From the NCBI GenBank assembly GCA_021234155.1, contig JAJEKV010000038.1, forward strand, positions 11,057,190 through 11,121,189: a DNA stretch of 64,000 bases, in the 5' to 3' direction. Below are positions 46,194-58,053 of this stretch, piece by piece; the first letter of the stretch is position 1; every line of letters begins with the position of its first letter. Origin of the DNA: Isoetes taiwanensis. Lineage: Eukaryota > Streptophyta > Lycopodiopsida > Isoetales > Isoetaceae. The position numbers were made by a program, and so were the translations under genes. Under the pieces are notes generated by a model. That model had not been told where the DNA came from and did not search any database. It saw only the letters and a list, made by a program, of their open reading frames with translations.

Positions 46194-47889
46194 TTATGAG
46201 AATCCAGGTCTATTTGTGACAAGGTTTATTGCGACAAGATTAACATTCACACATATGGAGGTAGAAGAATCTAATGCCACTCGCAATGCCAATCTCTCAT
46301 GGTGCTCCCCAGGGACAATGGTGCACAACATGTAGAAAACAGGCACGCCAATACCATTGAGATTAGGGACATGTGCACCATATAGTAGACAACCATACAT
46401 GTTAGTTCTGAACGTGGAATCCATGGTCCAACCACCATTTGGACTGTACTTTATAGCTTGTTCCAGCATCCATTTGTCCTGGATGATAACAATCCAAGGC
46501 CGTCTAGTCGGGTCATCATGGTCGTGCATAGATATGACCTTTCCTGATCTAACCCAAGCATCCATCCCACTCTCTACGGCATCCCAATCTGGCCCGAGAA
46601 ATGCTCCCGCAACACAATAGGCGTGGTAACCCAAAAAACAAAAAAAATCTTATTTCATTCCTTCCATGTTGGTTAAGTGTACATACCTTTTATACGTAAG
46701 TGGTAACCAATGTGCCATATGTCCTTGTGGGCCACCTTGAAGCGATAAGTGGCTCTCTCCACTGGTGTGGTGGTGCGACACAACTCCTTTCCTCTCTCTA
46801 ACATTGGAAATCTCTCGTGTCCAGCAGCATGTTAGCAGTCACCTCTGCAACAGAGGGATGCAAGGGCCGGGACCATTCATCATCTTTAGACCACAGGTTG
46901 TGTCCATCATGCCCAACACGAATGTGTATTGTGGCAGAACTATATGTACTCAGATTGCTCGGTATCACTGTGCGAAGACGAAACCCGCATCTTATCTTGA
47001 AACTCCTTCTTGTCTGTCTTCCCTGACACAGACCACGCCTCCGTGCACTTCCCCCTCGATGACAGATGTAATCAACACATATCATATCATTCATTCAATC
47101 CCTAGTATGGCGTCGAAGCAACCTGACCTTGTGATCTTTTGTAACTGCTCCACTCGACTTTCCAAGGAGTGATATGGCACTATCTCCTCATAATTGAATA
47201 ACTCTTGTCTCCTCGTAGGCTTCGTCGGACGGGAACTGCACCCACATACTTCTATGCATTGCCTCACATAATCTTCTGGAATGCCATGAAACTTGGCTCC
47301 AATCTGCCATACCTTTTTGATGTTATCTAGGGTAGGACATATAGGCAAGTGGCGTAGACCACCTTTGACATGAGCTCTGAAAATGATTTGCTTCCACATC
47401 CATGATGGTGGGATGTAGAGCCATTTGCCAAAGGTCAAGTGCATGAGAAGACGAGATTTTGTATGGACTTGCAACTTCTCCTGGAAGCTCGACCACCTCG
47501 TTATGATTTGTGTATCTCGTGGCTTTTGTGTTTGGCGAACATACCTCGCTTGTGTTAGGATCTGCTTGAAGGACATCTTGAACAGAGGGATGGACGGAAT
47601 TTTGGACACAATGCACCATCAAATAATATGAAGCTTCGTTAAAAATGTAGCCCTCAGTTGAGACGATAACAGGAATAGGAGGAAATAGTTGAATGTAACG
47701 TTCCTCTTCCAAGGGATCATACTCCACATTTGGTCTTGCATTGTCTTCAATTTGTAAATCCTCAAAACTTGCAAAATTGTCAATATTTTCAAAAGAAAAA
47801 TCATTTACAGTTTTGTCCGAATCATATATTGATGAATCGGTAGAAGCTTCCTCCTCGCATTGTTCAAATGCGTCAAGCTCCGGATCCAT
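46194..47889 (-). pseudogene. DDE (Mutator-like) transposase, partial, with integrase-like zinc domain
   Basis: The gene starts at the ATG at 47889 (MDPELDAFEQCEEEASTDSS, acidic N-terminus). After a frame change near 47620 it encodes an H2C2 integrase-like zinc-binding segment: IIFRAHVKGGLRHLPICPTL ... FHGIPEDYVRQCIEVCGCSS. After further frame changes come IRCGFRLRTVI and RPLHPSVAEVTANML, then KVAHKDIWHIGYHL and a possible intron (~46690-46622). The transposase core follows: GGWTMDSTFRTNMYGCLLYG and GIGVPVFYMLC, in which the D of MDST is the expected first catalytic residue. The frame stops at 46194, before the second D and the E, so the 3' half is lost. The order zinc domain then DDE core recalls KRBA2/Ginger-like and some MULE transposases; exact superfamily is open. 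Confidence 0.75.
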
Positions 47890-47959
47890 AAGGAGATGCA
47901 ATAGCGGAGAGCAAAGCGCAAGAATAGCATGCGCCCTTAGAAATTTTTTGATCGGATGT

Positions 47960-48340
47960 GGAAACCCTTCCTATTTTCCCCCATTTGTGGAAACCCTTCC
48001 TGTTTTCCATGGCTTTGAAAAATAGGAAGGGTTTCCATTTGAATTAAAATTTGAATTCTCGGGGGTCGTGCATATTTATGAGCGTGCACCATTAATGTGC
48101 GGCGTGCGTCTTGAAAGGTGTGGTCCATAAGTGTACGTCTCAATATTAAAAATATTAAAAAAAATGGAAACCCTTCCCATTTTCCGTGGAAACCCTTCCG
48201 ATTTTCAAATGGAAACCCTTCCAATTTTCCATGGAAAACCCTTCCTATTTTCCATGGAAACCCTTCCTGGTTTTAATGAAAGCCGGAAGGGTTTCCATGG
48301 AAAATAGGAAGGGTTTCCATGGAAATTCGGAAGGGTTTCC
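47960..48340. repeat. Cluster of 11 GGAAACCCTTCC motifs
   Basis: The 12-mer GGAAACCCTTCC is at 47960, 47989, 48166, 48188, 48211, 48233 (one extra A) and 48256, and its reverse complement GGAAGGGTTTCC at 48025, 48285, 48307 and 48329. Units are separated by TATTTTCCATG-like spacers. The cluster lies 70 bp upstream of the transposase start, so it probably forms the subterminal repeat region of that element. A telomere-like AAACCCT core is present but not in telomeric tandem. Confidence 0.92.
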
Positions 48341-49812
48341 ACGAGAGTCCAATCCAAATCGGGCGTACTTAGAACCATCGCAATTGAATGCTACTAACCA
48401 AGTTATAAATTTCTCATTTCTGAAGCGGAAAACATAATAATCTGCTCATCTAGTCGGTGATAATTTAGTATGGGAGATTATGTCAGGTTCTGGATATAGC
48501 AAAGTACCAAAATGGAATCGATGGCAAGATCTTTTCTGCTTATCTAAAGCCAAGATATAGCCATCAACAGCTCAGAATAAAATTATTCAAAATAAATTCT
48601 CCAGATCTTATGCTGCCGAAGAATCTTCAAAAATAGTCTACTTCAGCTTGGGCAACAGTTGCAAAACATGAATCATAATAAAGAATGAAAAAATCCATTG
48701 CCATAATGTTAGAAGCACACCATCTAATTCCACAAATAATGATGTCACAACAAGATGGAGAATATACACTAAATAAGCTGCACAAGCGATGCTACTTTAA
48801 CAACGTTTCCAAAGCCATCAATACTATTTAGGATAGAGCAAGAGCAAAAAGATAAATCTGGTTCCTTTTGATTAAAAATGCACTTCGATTGTTGAGGATC
48901 AAGAAAGACCATGCCATTTTCTACATAATTGATCAACTGAAATTACTAAAGCTCCAAATGGGTTCCAGCGGACTAATAAGATGGAGGAATAGTAGGTTAT
49001 AAGAAGACTCCAGCTTCTCACTTGCCTTTACAGTGCTTTAAAACATTTCTTTCAATTTATCATTCAAATCGAAATTTTTTAATTTAAATCATGAGGTGTT
49101 TCTTACCAGTTTAGAACTGTGCTTGGACAGGGCAAGTTTTGCCAGGCTTTAGATGTTGAATATAATTTGCTCCACATTATACAATCCATCAGGAAGGACT
49201 TTCAGAGGCTTAAATGATTCCAACAATCAGAAATCCTCCATGCCCCTTCTCAAAGTCCTGCCTCATATATAGATTTTTTTGTTTTGCCAGCAGAAGCTTC
49301 AATCTCTATCATGTACTTTACTTCTGATTTAGGTGATCAAGAGTAAGCATAGTTCTTGGAAGTTGGCAGATTCAAGAAAATAGAAAGGGAAAGAATCGAG
49401 AAAAAGATAAACAAAAAAACAGAATCGGAAACAGGGGAATCGGCAAGAAAATCTCAGATCTATGAGGGCGTCCGATAATATATGGCTAGCACAAGCTGAC
49501 AGAGTGACACAAGGATTTTTACAGAGGCATTGCAGAAGGATTCTTGTGCTCAGCAAAGACTGCCCATTCTGTTCAAATTGCTCGTTGACGCCCTGAGCAG
49601 CTGTTTCTCTCCCAAATGCGACGCCATGTTTCTTCCTCGCTTGCCCGCTGCACTATTACTGGATCTGGCCATGGCATGCGACAGAGCCCCGCAGCGGCAG
49701 AGCACGAAAGAGGGAAAAAGGCAGTGAAAGAATTTTGGGTCACTAATATATTATTCTACCCCCATAAATGCACGATAAGTGCATATCATAAATGAGTCTC
49801 ACATAATATAGA
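48341..49812. other. Unassigned; ends in a Helitron 5' terminus
   Basis: No recognised gene. The last bases, read on the minus strand, are TCTATATTATGTGAG, matching the TC(T/C)TATAT start of neighbouring Helitrons and ending exactly where the next Helitron begins. An open minus-strand frame at about 49690-49530 sits close to this terminus, like frames near the 5' ends of the next two Helitrons. Confidence 0.45.
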
Positions 49813-52800
49813 CTAGTAATGGTGCCCAGCGTTGCTGGGCGTAATTTGGAAACATGTAAATGTTAGAAACTTGTGCATTTGTTAAAGTAACTTCTGGGCC
49901 CTTGGATCATTTTCAAAACTTGTAGAGTAACTTCTGGGCCCCTAGATCATTTTAGGAACTTGTAGAATGCAAGTACTTGTAACCTTCGATTAAAGCTACA
50001 ATTTGAAATACTTGGACTTCATTAATTGTGTGTGCAAATAAAACATGAAACTTGTGGGTACGCCTTTTGCCAATTAAATAAAAAACATTGCAAAAGATGA
50101 AAGATGGGCTTAGTGGATAGTGTGGGCCTAGTGTAATATCTCTAGGAAACAAAGCTTTGTTTTGAACTATTCGCGTTATAATAAGACAGAATATTAAAGA
50201 ACTTATATAACACGTGAAATGCAAGCTTCCTAAGAAGGTGCAACCTATGTCGCAAGCTTCTGAAGAAGGTGCAGCCTCTACCTTATGTTAACTACGAACG
50301 ATGTGTGAATCATCTTCTTTTTATATGCATTGTGTTGCCATTAGCCATTGGTTTGCTGGCTGGTTGCGATTAAATGATGCAGTGATGATTTAATGGTAGG
50401 TCGGCTAAGCAAATGAAATGAATTTTCTCTACTATACACCAAAGGTTAATTATAGAAGTCACGACCTTTGTAAGGTAGTGTTATTTTATTTTTATCTTGT
50501 GATTGTACAATCTCAGTATTCAGTAGCAATGACTTTAAAGGTAGACGAAAAATTAACTTCTCTTGATATTACTTAAGAACTTAATAATCACGGAGCCCTA
50601 GCTTGGCGGTATAGGGTTCTTTGGTGGTTTATAATTGAATGGATGTGATGTTCTTTGCACATGTTGCCTTTTTTTGTAACCCGAGGAATTTATGTCTATG
50701 GCTTAACTTGCTTGTATAACCGATCATCCTTTGTAGACTTTAGAGAAGCTGAGATTATATCTCAATTTACCTCCCGTGCGGGCATTCTTGGCTATTCTCT
50801 AAAGAGCACACCCTTGGAGACTCTTCTACCAATGTAGAATCTTTTTTGGTTGGATCTCAGTAAAATGGCTTACTTGAGTCGACTTTGAGCAAGTAGCATT
50901 GATTTATAATAGTTTCAGTCCCCTACCTTTTGCACTTGCGGCATCCATCGTGAGCTTGATTGCATCTGCAAATTTGCTCTTGGACTGTATTGATACATTC
51001 CGGTTTCGGACCACGCAATTGCACAATTGGAAATTTTAATAGAGGAAAATAAGGTGAACACACAATGCAACTCATGCAATAAAAAAAATCTCACCTTTGA
51101 CCATGCGTAAAATTGGAGGGATGTTAATTTGCTAAAATTTTATTAGTCTAAGTAATATTCAGGCTCCACAATCAGTAGCCATATCCACTACAGTTTGTTG
51201 TTTCATTTTCCATTTGTCCTACACAATAGAATTTCGTGATACTTATTCTTCGGACAAAGCGTTCCTTGCACAATGCAACTATACCTCTGATTAATTAATC
51301 GTTGCATTACAATTTTACAAATGTAAATAAACATGATGATGCACATCCAATTTAGCACAACATATATAATGTGCAATTAGTATAAGAGGCCAAGTATCTG
51401 CATCTACAATTTGTACACCACAAATTTTGTAAAGGAAAGAAAACGGAATGCAAAAACTTATAAAGCAGATAGAGGAATCATACATATTAGATGTGGCATT
51501 TACTCCAGTTGATTCAATTGCTTAGCCAATGATTAAATCTCTAGAAGGCGCACTAAGAATAAAGAGTGTTGCGGGGAGGTTGTCAAAGGACATGCATCTT
51601 AACATAGGCACTATAACTACCCCGCAGCCAAGGATTTATAGGCTAGATTGAGCATATAGTAGAATGTAAGAGATGTTGAACTGGAAATAAGAATTGAGCA
51701 TAAGCGAGACTGGCCATTCTTAAAGAAAGCAAAAAAAAAAAAAGAATTTTATCAGACACTGTGATATCGTGGCATGTATTTTGTGCATCTCTACGACAAC
51801 TCGACGTTGCTTCCAAAGATGGTTCAAATCGGCCGCAAAGAAAGCAAAGCCATGCACATGAGGCTAACAAACAAAATAATAAGTAGAATATTAATCCGCA
51901 TGTAGATTAGCTACATTGAACCACATTCTTGTCATGGTTCAGCATCCAAATTATATGAAAACACATAAAAGCTTAATTTAAAACCAACCTAAAATCTGTC
52001 ATGATGCCAATTTGGGGAAACTATCATCTTCACGGAGCTTCTTCAAGCCACTCTAGTTTATGGCCCTTTGTGAAGCAACGACTCCAAAAAGGAACGGCCG
52101 GATAGGTGATGCCGGAAGAAACTCTAGTGCAATGTGAATATAATGGGCATGGATCTTTTCTCATCTACAAATGCATGCGTTACGATGCATCTCTACAGAG
52201 GCGACAAAACTCATTGCACAAAACTTCGGTTGCAAAAGCCATAGCCGGACTTGGCTCGGTCATAGCAACCCAGCCTTTAAGAAATCCGGTCATCTTAACC
52301 ATAGCACGCCATAGCCAAATCTTTGGATCACCCTAAATGCCTCGATCGCCGCCGCCACAAATCGGCCGAGAAATTCTCAGATGACCAAGAATGAAGAAGC
52401 TTCCAGATTTTAGCATCAAACTGACGTGTTACCTCATTTTTATGTTGGCATGGAGTTGACGTCTCCAACAGGCCGTCATATGCAAATCCGGCAGGTATTT
52501 TTTGCTGTCATCCATTCCTAATCCTACCCGCCAGCCCAGGAAAAATTCGCCATGTAGGCATTCCCTGTTAGACTTGGAAATCACATGGCCAAGAATTTTT
52601 CTGTATATAATCAAGAATCCGGAAGTAAACTTGGCCAAAAAAATCTTGGCGATCACCACATAGAGCCAAGCATTTGCTCGAAGCATCTGATCTGAGCCGC
52701 CTCCGCGAACCCTAGCCAAAAAAAAACCAAGTTATCTCAAAGAAACTGACGTGGCATCATCTCCTCCGTTGACTTATCAAATCTGGGCCGCCCAAATTAG

Positions 52801-52841
52801 GGCTGGGTCCAACACTTACTGAATAACATTATTATATAAGA
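49813..52841 (-). mobile_element. Helitron, minus strand, 3.0 kb
   Basis: On the minus strand it starts TCTTATATAATAATG (52841) and ends with hairpin GCCCAGC-AAC-GCTGGGC (49840-49824), ACCATTA, CTAG (49816-49813). It touches another Helitron start at 49812 and the next Helitron's CTAG at 52842, with no intervening bases. The 5' subterminal block (ATCTGGGCCGCCCAAATTAG, GGCTGGGTCCAACACTTAC) is nearly identical to that of the 52842-56005 element. No Rep/helicase. A minus-strand frame at 52719-52429 (starting ARVRGGGSDQ) may be captured coding sequence, unidentified. A 40-bp duplication lies at 49886-49965. Confidence 0.85.
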
Positions 52842-53579
52842 CTAGTAATGGTGCCCAGCGTTGCTGGCATAGGTTGGAGGTATATAAATGTGTTGGTTGC
52901 TATGAGAAACCCTAACTGCTACTTAAATAATAAAGACTTGCCTCTTAAATTTATTGCACACTGTAAACTCTATGCATAATAGCAGGCTAATTTGTAGTTA
53001 TTTTTTTTCTAAGATATCCATGTCCACATATCATAAGGGTAATGTTGTTGGCAAATTCGTTTTGGCGAGTCTCTAACAAACGATGTCAAATTGATTTAAG
53101 TGAAATTGGTGGGCATTGCAATTGCAAAGTAAAATGTAAATTTGGCCCAAGTTTATAATAGCATTACAATTGCCAAGTAAAATATAAATTTGGCCGAGTT
53201 TATATGCTTTTGTGATAGAATTTCTTTTTCCTAATGTGTATCATCTTATATGTATGTATAAGTAGTTTGTCCTCATAAGGGATATTGTTATGTGGCAAAA
53301 TACTATTGGTGAGTCACTAACTAAAAGATCTGAAAGAGACTCACTGAAATTGAGCTACATTAAAAATTGCCAAGCAAAATGTAAATTTGGTCGCACTTTA
53401 TGGCTTGTGGTTTGTCCCCAATGTGTCACATCTTATTGCACCTAAGTAGAATGTCCTCCTTGTGGACAAATAAAAACACAATTTCCATAGGCCCAAGGCA
53501 CATATAATTAGCTTCTTTCAGCCTAGATAAAGTAAGATGAATTCGTCAAACCACATCAAAGTAGCAGTCCAGAGCAATT

Positions 53580-54054
53580 TTAAACTTTTTCAATGCATGT
53601 AACGCCAATATAAAATAATGGTAGTGTAGCCAAACATCCAGCCACAGATCCAGCAACCCACACATTCAGGGGTGCATGAGGCTCTTTATCTCGAGATAGA
53701 GATAGCACAATTATAGATGCAACAATTGGCTTATAGTAATTGTAAATTCTATGGAGATCCATAACCCAGAATTTCCATAGCCTAAAATTTAAAAATTAAG
53801 TCTTTGGCGTGGAAGGGTATAAGAAGGGCCTGCTCTACTGGACCTTGAAGAAGATGTACTTGCAGCAGAACCCCCATTTTGGCTTCTCCTAAAAGTTCGC
53901 ATATCATGATCTTGTATAGACATTGGGCATTGGTAATATGATCCAAGTTACTGTTTTCTGAATTTCCTATACCAGTTGCAGAGAATCCTGGCCTGACATC
54001 CATAACATGTTCATTATTTGAACTGTGATCCATCAATAAAGGATAAGTTTCCAC
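53580..54054 (-). pseudogene. RING-type transmembrane E3 ligase-like N-terminal fragment
   Basis: Minus-strand pieces read ETYPLLMDHSSNNEH (54054 onward), NGGSAASTSSSRSSRAGPSY in another frame (~53880-53810), and after an intron-like gap NYYKPIVASIIVLSLSRDKE, PHAPLNVWVAGSVAGCL (53750-53630). The layout resembles plant membrane RING E3 ligases of the At1g12760/At4g11680 type: PLL-rich N-terminus, Ser-rich basic stretch, then YSKPVV...VLSRDE-P-PL-LW-VGY membrane helices. The RING domain itself is absent. It lies inside a Helitron in the element's own orientation, as expected for a captured gene fragment. Confidence 0.5.
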
Positions 54055-55867
54055 GTCTCAGACTTTTAGATCCAAGTTGTCATGTCCAATGTCCATGGAA
54101 TTTGATTTCTTGATTAAACTGAAATAAGCTTAAACTGAAAATGGCGACGCATGCACTTTTCAAAAGGTCCACAGTAAAGGTTGGTCCACATTACTGTATA
54201 TCCCTGTTTCAGACAGAATATTGTCGTTGCAACTGATTCTTATGCTTTAACAGTTTTCTTCCTTTCCAACTTTGATGGTGTAAGATTTAGTCTCAGATGT
54301 TGTTCCACGTGATCAGACATAGCAAGCCATCATTGCTACTAATGCCAGCACTTGTTGATTACCTGATAATAATATAAATACAACGGTGGATTTAGTGAGC
54401 AAAAATGGGAAATCAAAATGATGTAATTTCAAAAGTTTTACCAGCCCACAATTTAGTACTTTGTCTTAACAACAACGTACGATATCTTTCTATGTACCAT
54501 TATACTTCTACTGCAAAACTAACTTCGTTTAGAAGAGCTGCACAATTTTCTTTTGTAGCATAAAATTCCATGGGAAATTCTGGAATTGACAGACCTACGA
54601 AATCAGTACCCAGACATGCCTGTTGTTTTGCTCGAAACTCTTCCAAGTTTGTCACTATAGGAGCCTCTGCCTGTCTCTTTTACCATTTCGTAGACCTGCA
54701 CAATTGCAACTAATCATGTGCATCAAGGAATTTCAAATGAAAGTGCAGGGATGCAAACCTTGCATTCTTCTTGTAGTGCTTGCTGTTGTTAGTAGCATGC
54801 ATCAGAACTCCTTCAACCTGGGTAGGCAGAAAGCCAAAATTGAGCTTTATTTTTTTAAATTCTCCTAAATTCTCCAAGCTTTTGTCTAACATATGTGCAT
54901 TCCACTCATCACAAACAACAATGATGTATAATTTATCTGTCCAGACCAAGCTTTCTAGAGCAAACGGTAGATAAACAGAGTTAAACAGAGTTCTACTTTC
55001 CAGTCTTTGATAGACCAGGTTTTCAGTTCCACACGACGAACATGCATACGTGCATAACATGCAGACCTGCAATAACATGCATACCTGCAATATCCAACCA
55101 AGATTGATGCCATCTTCTGGATTGAGCCTGCCAAAAACGTGCCCCAAGGCTCCCTTGAAGTAGAAAGAAGGAACATTGAAAACTCACATTACACCAAAGC
55201 AGAGATGCAACTTTTGACAGAATAGAGAAAAGTTAAAAAGAAGGCTTACCGACATCAGAAAGCTCACGTTCAACGGCCCAATTCCAGAGTGATTCCATGG
55301 TGCTCTTTTTAGACTTGCCTTGAAGAAGCCATTAAAGCAAGGCTGCTCATGTGCCAAATGGAGGGATTTTGGACTTCCTGCCAATCTCCCGAGTAGAAAT
55401 AAGCTTTAAGACCAACATCTTCAGTATGGTAATCCTTCATTTGGACGACGTTATTCTGCATCCTTTGCAACAAAATCGAAGATCTGCAGCTTAAAATCCA
55501 AACAATCGTAGGACTTTCTGTCTTTTCCAGAGCTAGCTTTCTGGATTCATAGATTTGAATGCATATTAAGCTCACTGTGATTAGGCTCCTGTTCTTCTAG
55601 TACAAATCGTAGATAAAGAAATTCTTCACGATGAGCTTGGCCATGGCTGGACATTGAGCAATTCGACCATAGAAGATAAAAAAGAAATACGATCCATGTC
55701 CACCTCTGCAGCTAGGGCAGGCATCAGAACCGACGGCGGTGCTCTGCTGTTGTAAGCTCGAAGGAGGAGCTAGCAGCTCGAAGGTGCCACTGCCGCCCTC
55801 GATAACCCTAGCAAAAAAAACCATGTTATCATAAAGAATCTGACGTGGCATCATCTCCTCCATTGGT

Positions 55868-56005
55868 TTGATCAAATCTGGGCCCTCCAAATTAGGGCTG
55901 GGTCCAACACTTACACAATAACAATATAATATAGGATTGATCAAATCTGGGCCCTCCAAATTAGGGCTGGGTCCAACACTTACACAATAACAATATAATA
56001 TAGGA
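55868..56005. repeat. 69-bp tandem duplication of a Helitron 5' end
   Basis: Two copies, 55868-55936 and 55937-56005, share TTGATCAAATCTGGGCCCTC and all following bases to ATATAGGA. Each ends in GA followed by T, that is, each is a legitimate Helitron 5' terminus on the minus strand. Confidence 0.95.
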
Positions 56006-57180
56006 TAATGGAGTTCTTCCCCTAAAATTTTGTTTGCACATACGTGTCAGCACCAGGATGCTTCAAACAAATTAGCTTCAAATAAATAGTGTCAAACAAA
56101 AAAAAAGACTGAATAAGTGATAAAAGGCCAATTAAGAATTCTAGACAAAAAAGCAATGTTCAATTTAGAAAAGCTTGATCATATGCCAAATATGCAAACC
56201 AAAAAATGTTCACGCGCCAAACTCCGAAAACCAATTCAACCACTCTTAAAAAGAAAATGCAAAAATAATCTATTTAGTATTGTTGGCAATCCTCAAAGTG
56301 ACAAGAACCAACAAAGAGACATAACATTATAGGAATAGACAAACAACATAAACAAACCCAACACATATACAAAAAAGAGAAGGGCTCAATCACTCCCATC
56401 ACTAGTGTGGTCTTTTAAGAAAAACAATTGGTATTTTCAGCAAAAACTGTATGATTTTCGTAGTTTTGTGTAAATTTTTTTCGATTATTCTTATATGAAT
56501 TCCATATCTTATACTAGTTTACTTAATATCATGACATTAGTTTATGTTTAAGAGCATTAACTGAGATTCTTTACGAATTTTGGAGGGTGGTTTTATAATT
56601 GTCATCGTCATGTTCATTCAACAATCTATATAGCTAGCATAAAATATCATATCGACCCCAATTTTTGGTCCACATTTGTTTTCTACTTGTACAGAAGTGT
56701 TGTTTTATGCCAAAAACAACACCAAAATGGCCCCAAAAGTCCACGTGGCCCGTTTATCCGGATTTGCACAAAGAAACAGTGGTTTTTTAGCAAAAAATCC
56801 CACGGTGGTTTTTCTGGCACTTTTTTGTTTTTTTGTCATGTCCTTTTTTTCAGTGTTGTTTTTACCGAACCTTTTCGACGTGTGGTTTTTTTCTTGACTG
56901 CTGTTTTTTTGAGGAGCCACATATTGTTTTTCCTTAAAATAAGACACGTAGATTTAAATATTGCTATACGTGAAAGACTAACTTACAACAATGGTTTTTA
57001 AAAAAACCTCATGTTATTTACAAGAGAACGACACGTGTTATTGAAATCTATCTATTGTTTTTAGTAAGTATTGTTTTTCTAAAATAAGGACATGTAAAAG
57101 AGCATTATATCTAAAATACGGACATGTAAAAGAGCATTATAATAACATATAGGAAAAACAAGGTGTTGTTTCTAATTGCC
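56006..57180. other. AT-rich, no recognised gene
   Basis: Short frames only. A duplicated segment CTAAAATA-GGACATGTAAAA spans 57079-57141 (period 32). Confidence 0.4.
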
Positions 57181-57186
57181 TTTTAG

Positions 57187-57400
57187 CTAATGAAATATTG
57201 ACACGTAGTATACTTTTTAAATAAAAAAAATTATTTTAACTAATCAAATATCAACACGTGGCATACATTTTTAAACAAAGAATTATTATTATGACATATA
57301 GAAAAAACATTGATGTTTCTAACATATCTTTTAACCAATCAAATATTGCCACATGGCATACATTCAAATAATAATAGAATAGAATAGAATAATATATACC
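57187..57400. repeat. Three degenerate copies of a ~40-bp repeat
   Basis: Variants of CTAATCAAATAT-GACACGTGG-ATACATTTTTAAA occur near 57187, 57239 and 57332. Each carries an ACACGT or CACATG core, so the repeat spreads G-box-like sequence. Confidence 0.7.
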
Positions 57401-57826
57401 ACAATTTAAAAATCATTATGATTGTATTTAAAATAAGAAAGCTTGTAGGAATCTAGTGGATCATTAAGTCTCAGTGCTTCTTTGATAAATCATTATATGC
57501 AAATAAATACATGCCATTAAAACCATTGGAGGGAAAAGATGAGTACATAATTTACAGCAGAATCGAGAATTGGAAAAGAGAAATACTGATAAAAAATTGT
57601 AGACTAAAACCCTGAAGTTGATATTTTTTTTGGGTAAAGGCAAGTATTTGCCTACTCATACAATGCAGACTGCAACTAGTCTGAGATTATATACAAATGA
57701 ATCAGCAGATCATCTTGTCGAGTTCCAACTGTAGGCTTGAAACTTGAGCAAGATATAAAGTATTACATTCATTTTCATATAAAGCCTGTTGCAGCAAACA
57801 AACACAAATCAGTGAACTGCGCGGCA

Positions 57827-58053
57827 GCCGGAAGGAGCGGTGTTAGCACATGCCAGATGTCTTTGTGATCCTGGATTTGTAATAAGGACGCTAGATTTGC
57901 CATATCCAAGAAGGAAAAGAAGGAAAATAGCCTGAAGGAAAAGAAGACTGGAAGGAAAAGAGGTTGCCATAGCCGGAAGGAGCGATGTTAACACATGCCA
58001 GATGTCTTTGTGATCCCGGATTTGTAATAAGGACACTGAATTTGCCATATCCA
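57827..58053. repeat. Two direct ~85-bp repeats, period about 147 bp
   Basis: GCCGGAAGGAGCG-TGTTA-CACATGCCAGATGTCTTTGTGATCC and the following bases occur at 57827-57910 and 57974-58053. GCCATAGCCGGAA recurs downstream at 57965 and 58146. The surrounding 58100-58330 has a (T/G)TGCCCTTGC-rich low-complexity stretch and no gene. 58054-58740 holds nothing else recognisable. Confidence 0.8.

Larger units (their letters stand above)
52842..56005 (-). mobile_element. Helitron, minus strand, 3.2 kb, with gene piece
   Basis: The minus strand begins TCCTATATTATATTG (56005; + strand T follows) and ends with hairpin GCCAGC-AAC-GCTGGGC (52868-52853, one G lost), ACCATTA, CTAG (52845-52842). Its 5' 69 bp are duplicated in tandem (55868-55936 and 55937-56005), giving two alternative TC termini. 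It carries a RING-E3-like fragment (53580-54054) in its own orientation and other unidentified exon-like frames (55147-54710, 55959-55597). No Rep/helicase, so it would need an autonomous partner. Confidence 0.85.

Noticed and set aside
47960-48340. Interstitial telomeric repeat
   Set aside because: AAACCCT occurs within each 12-mer, but the units are not head-to-tail TTTAGGG tandems and occur in both orientations.
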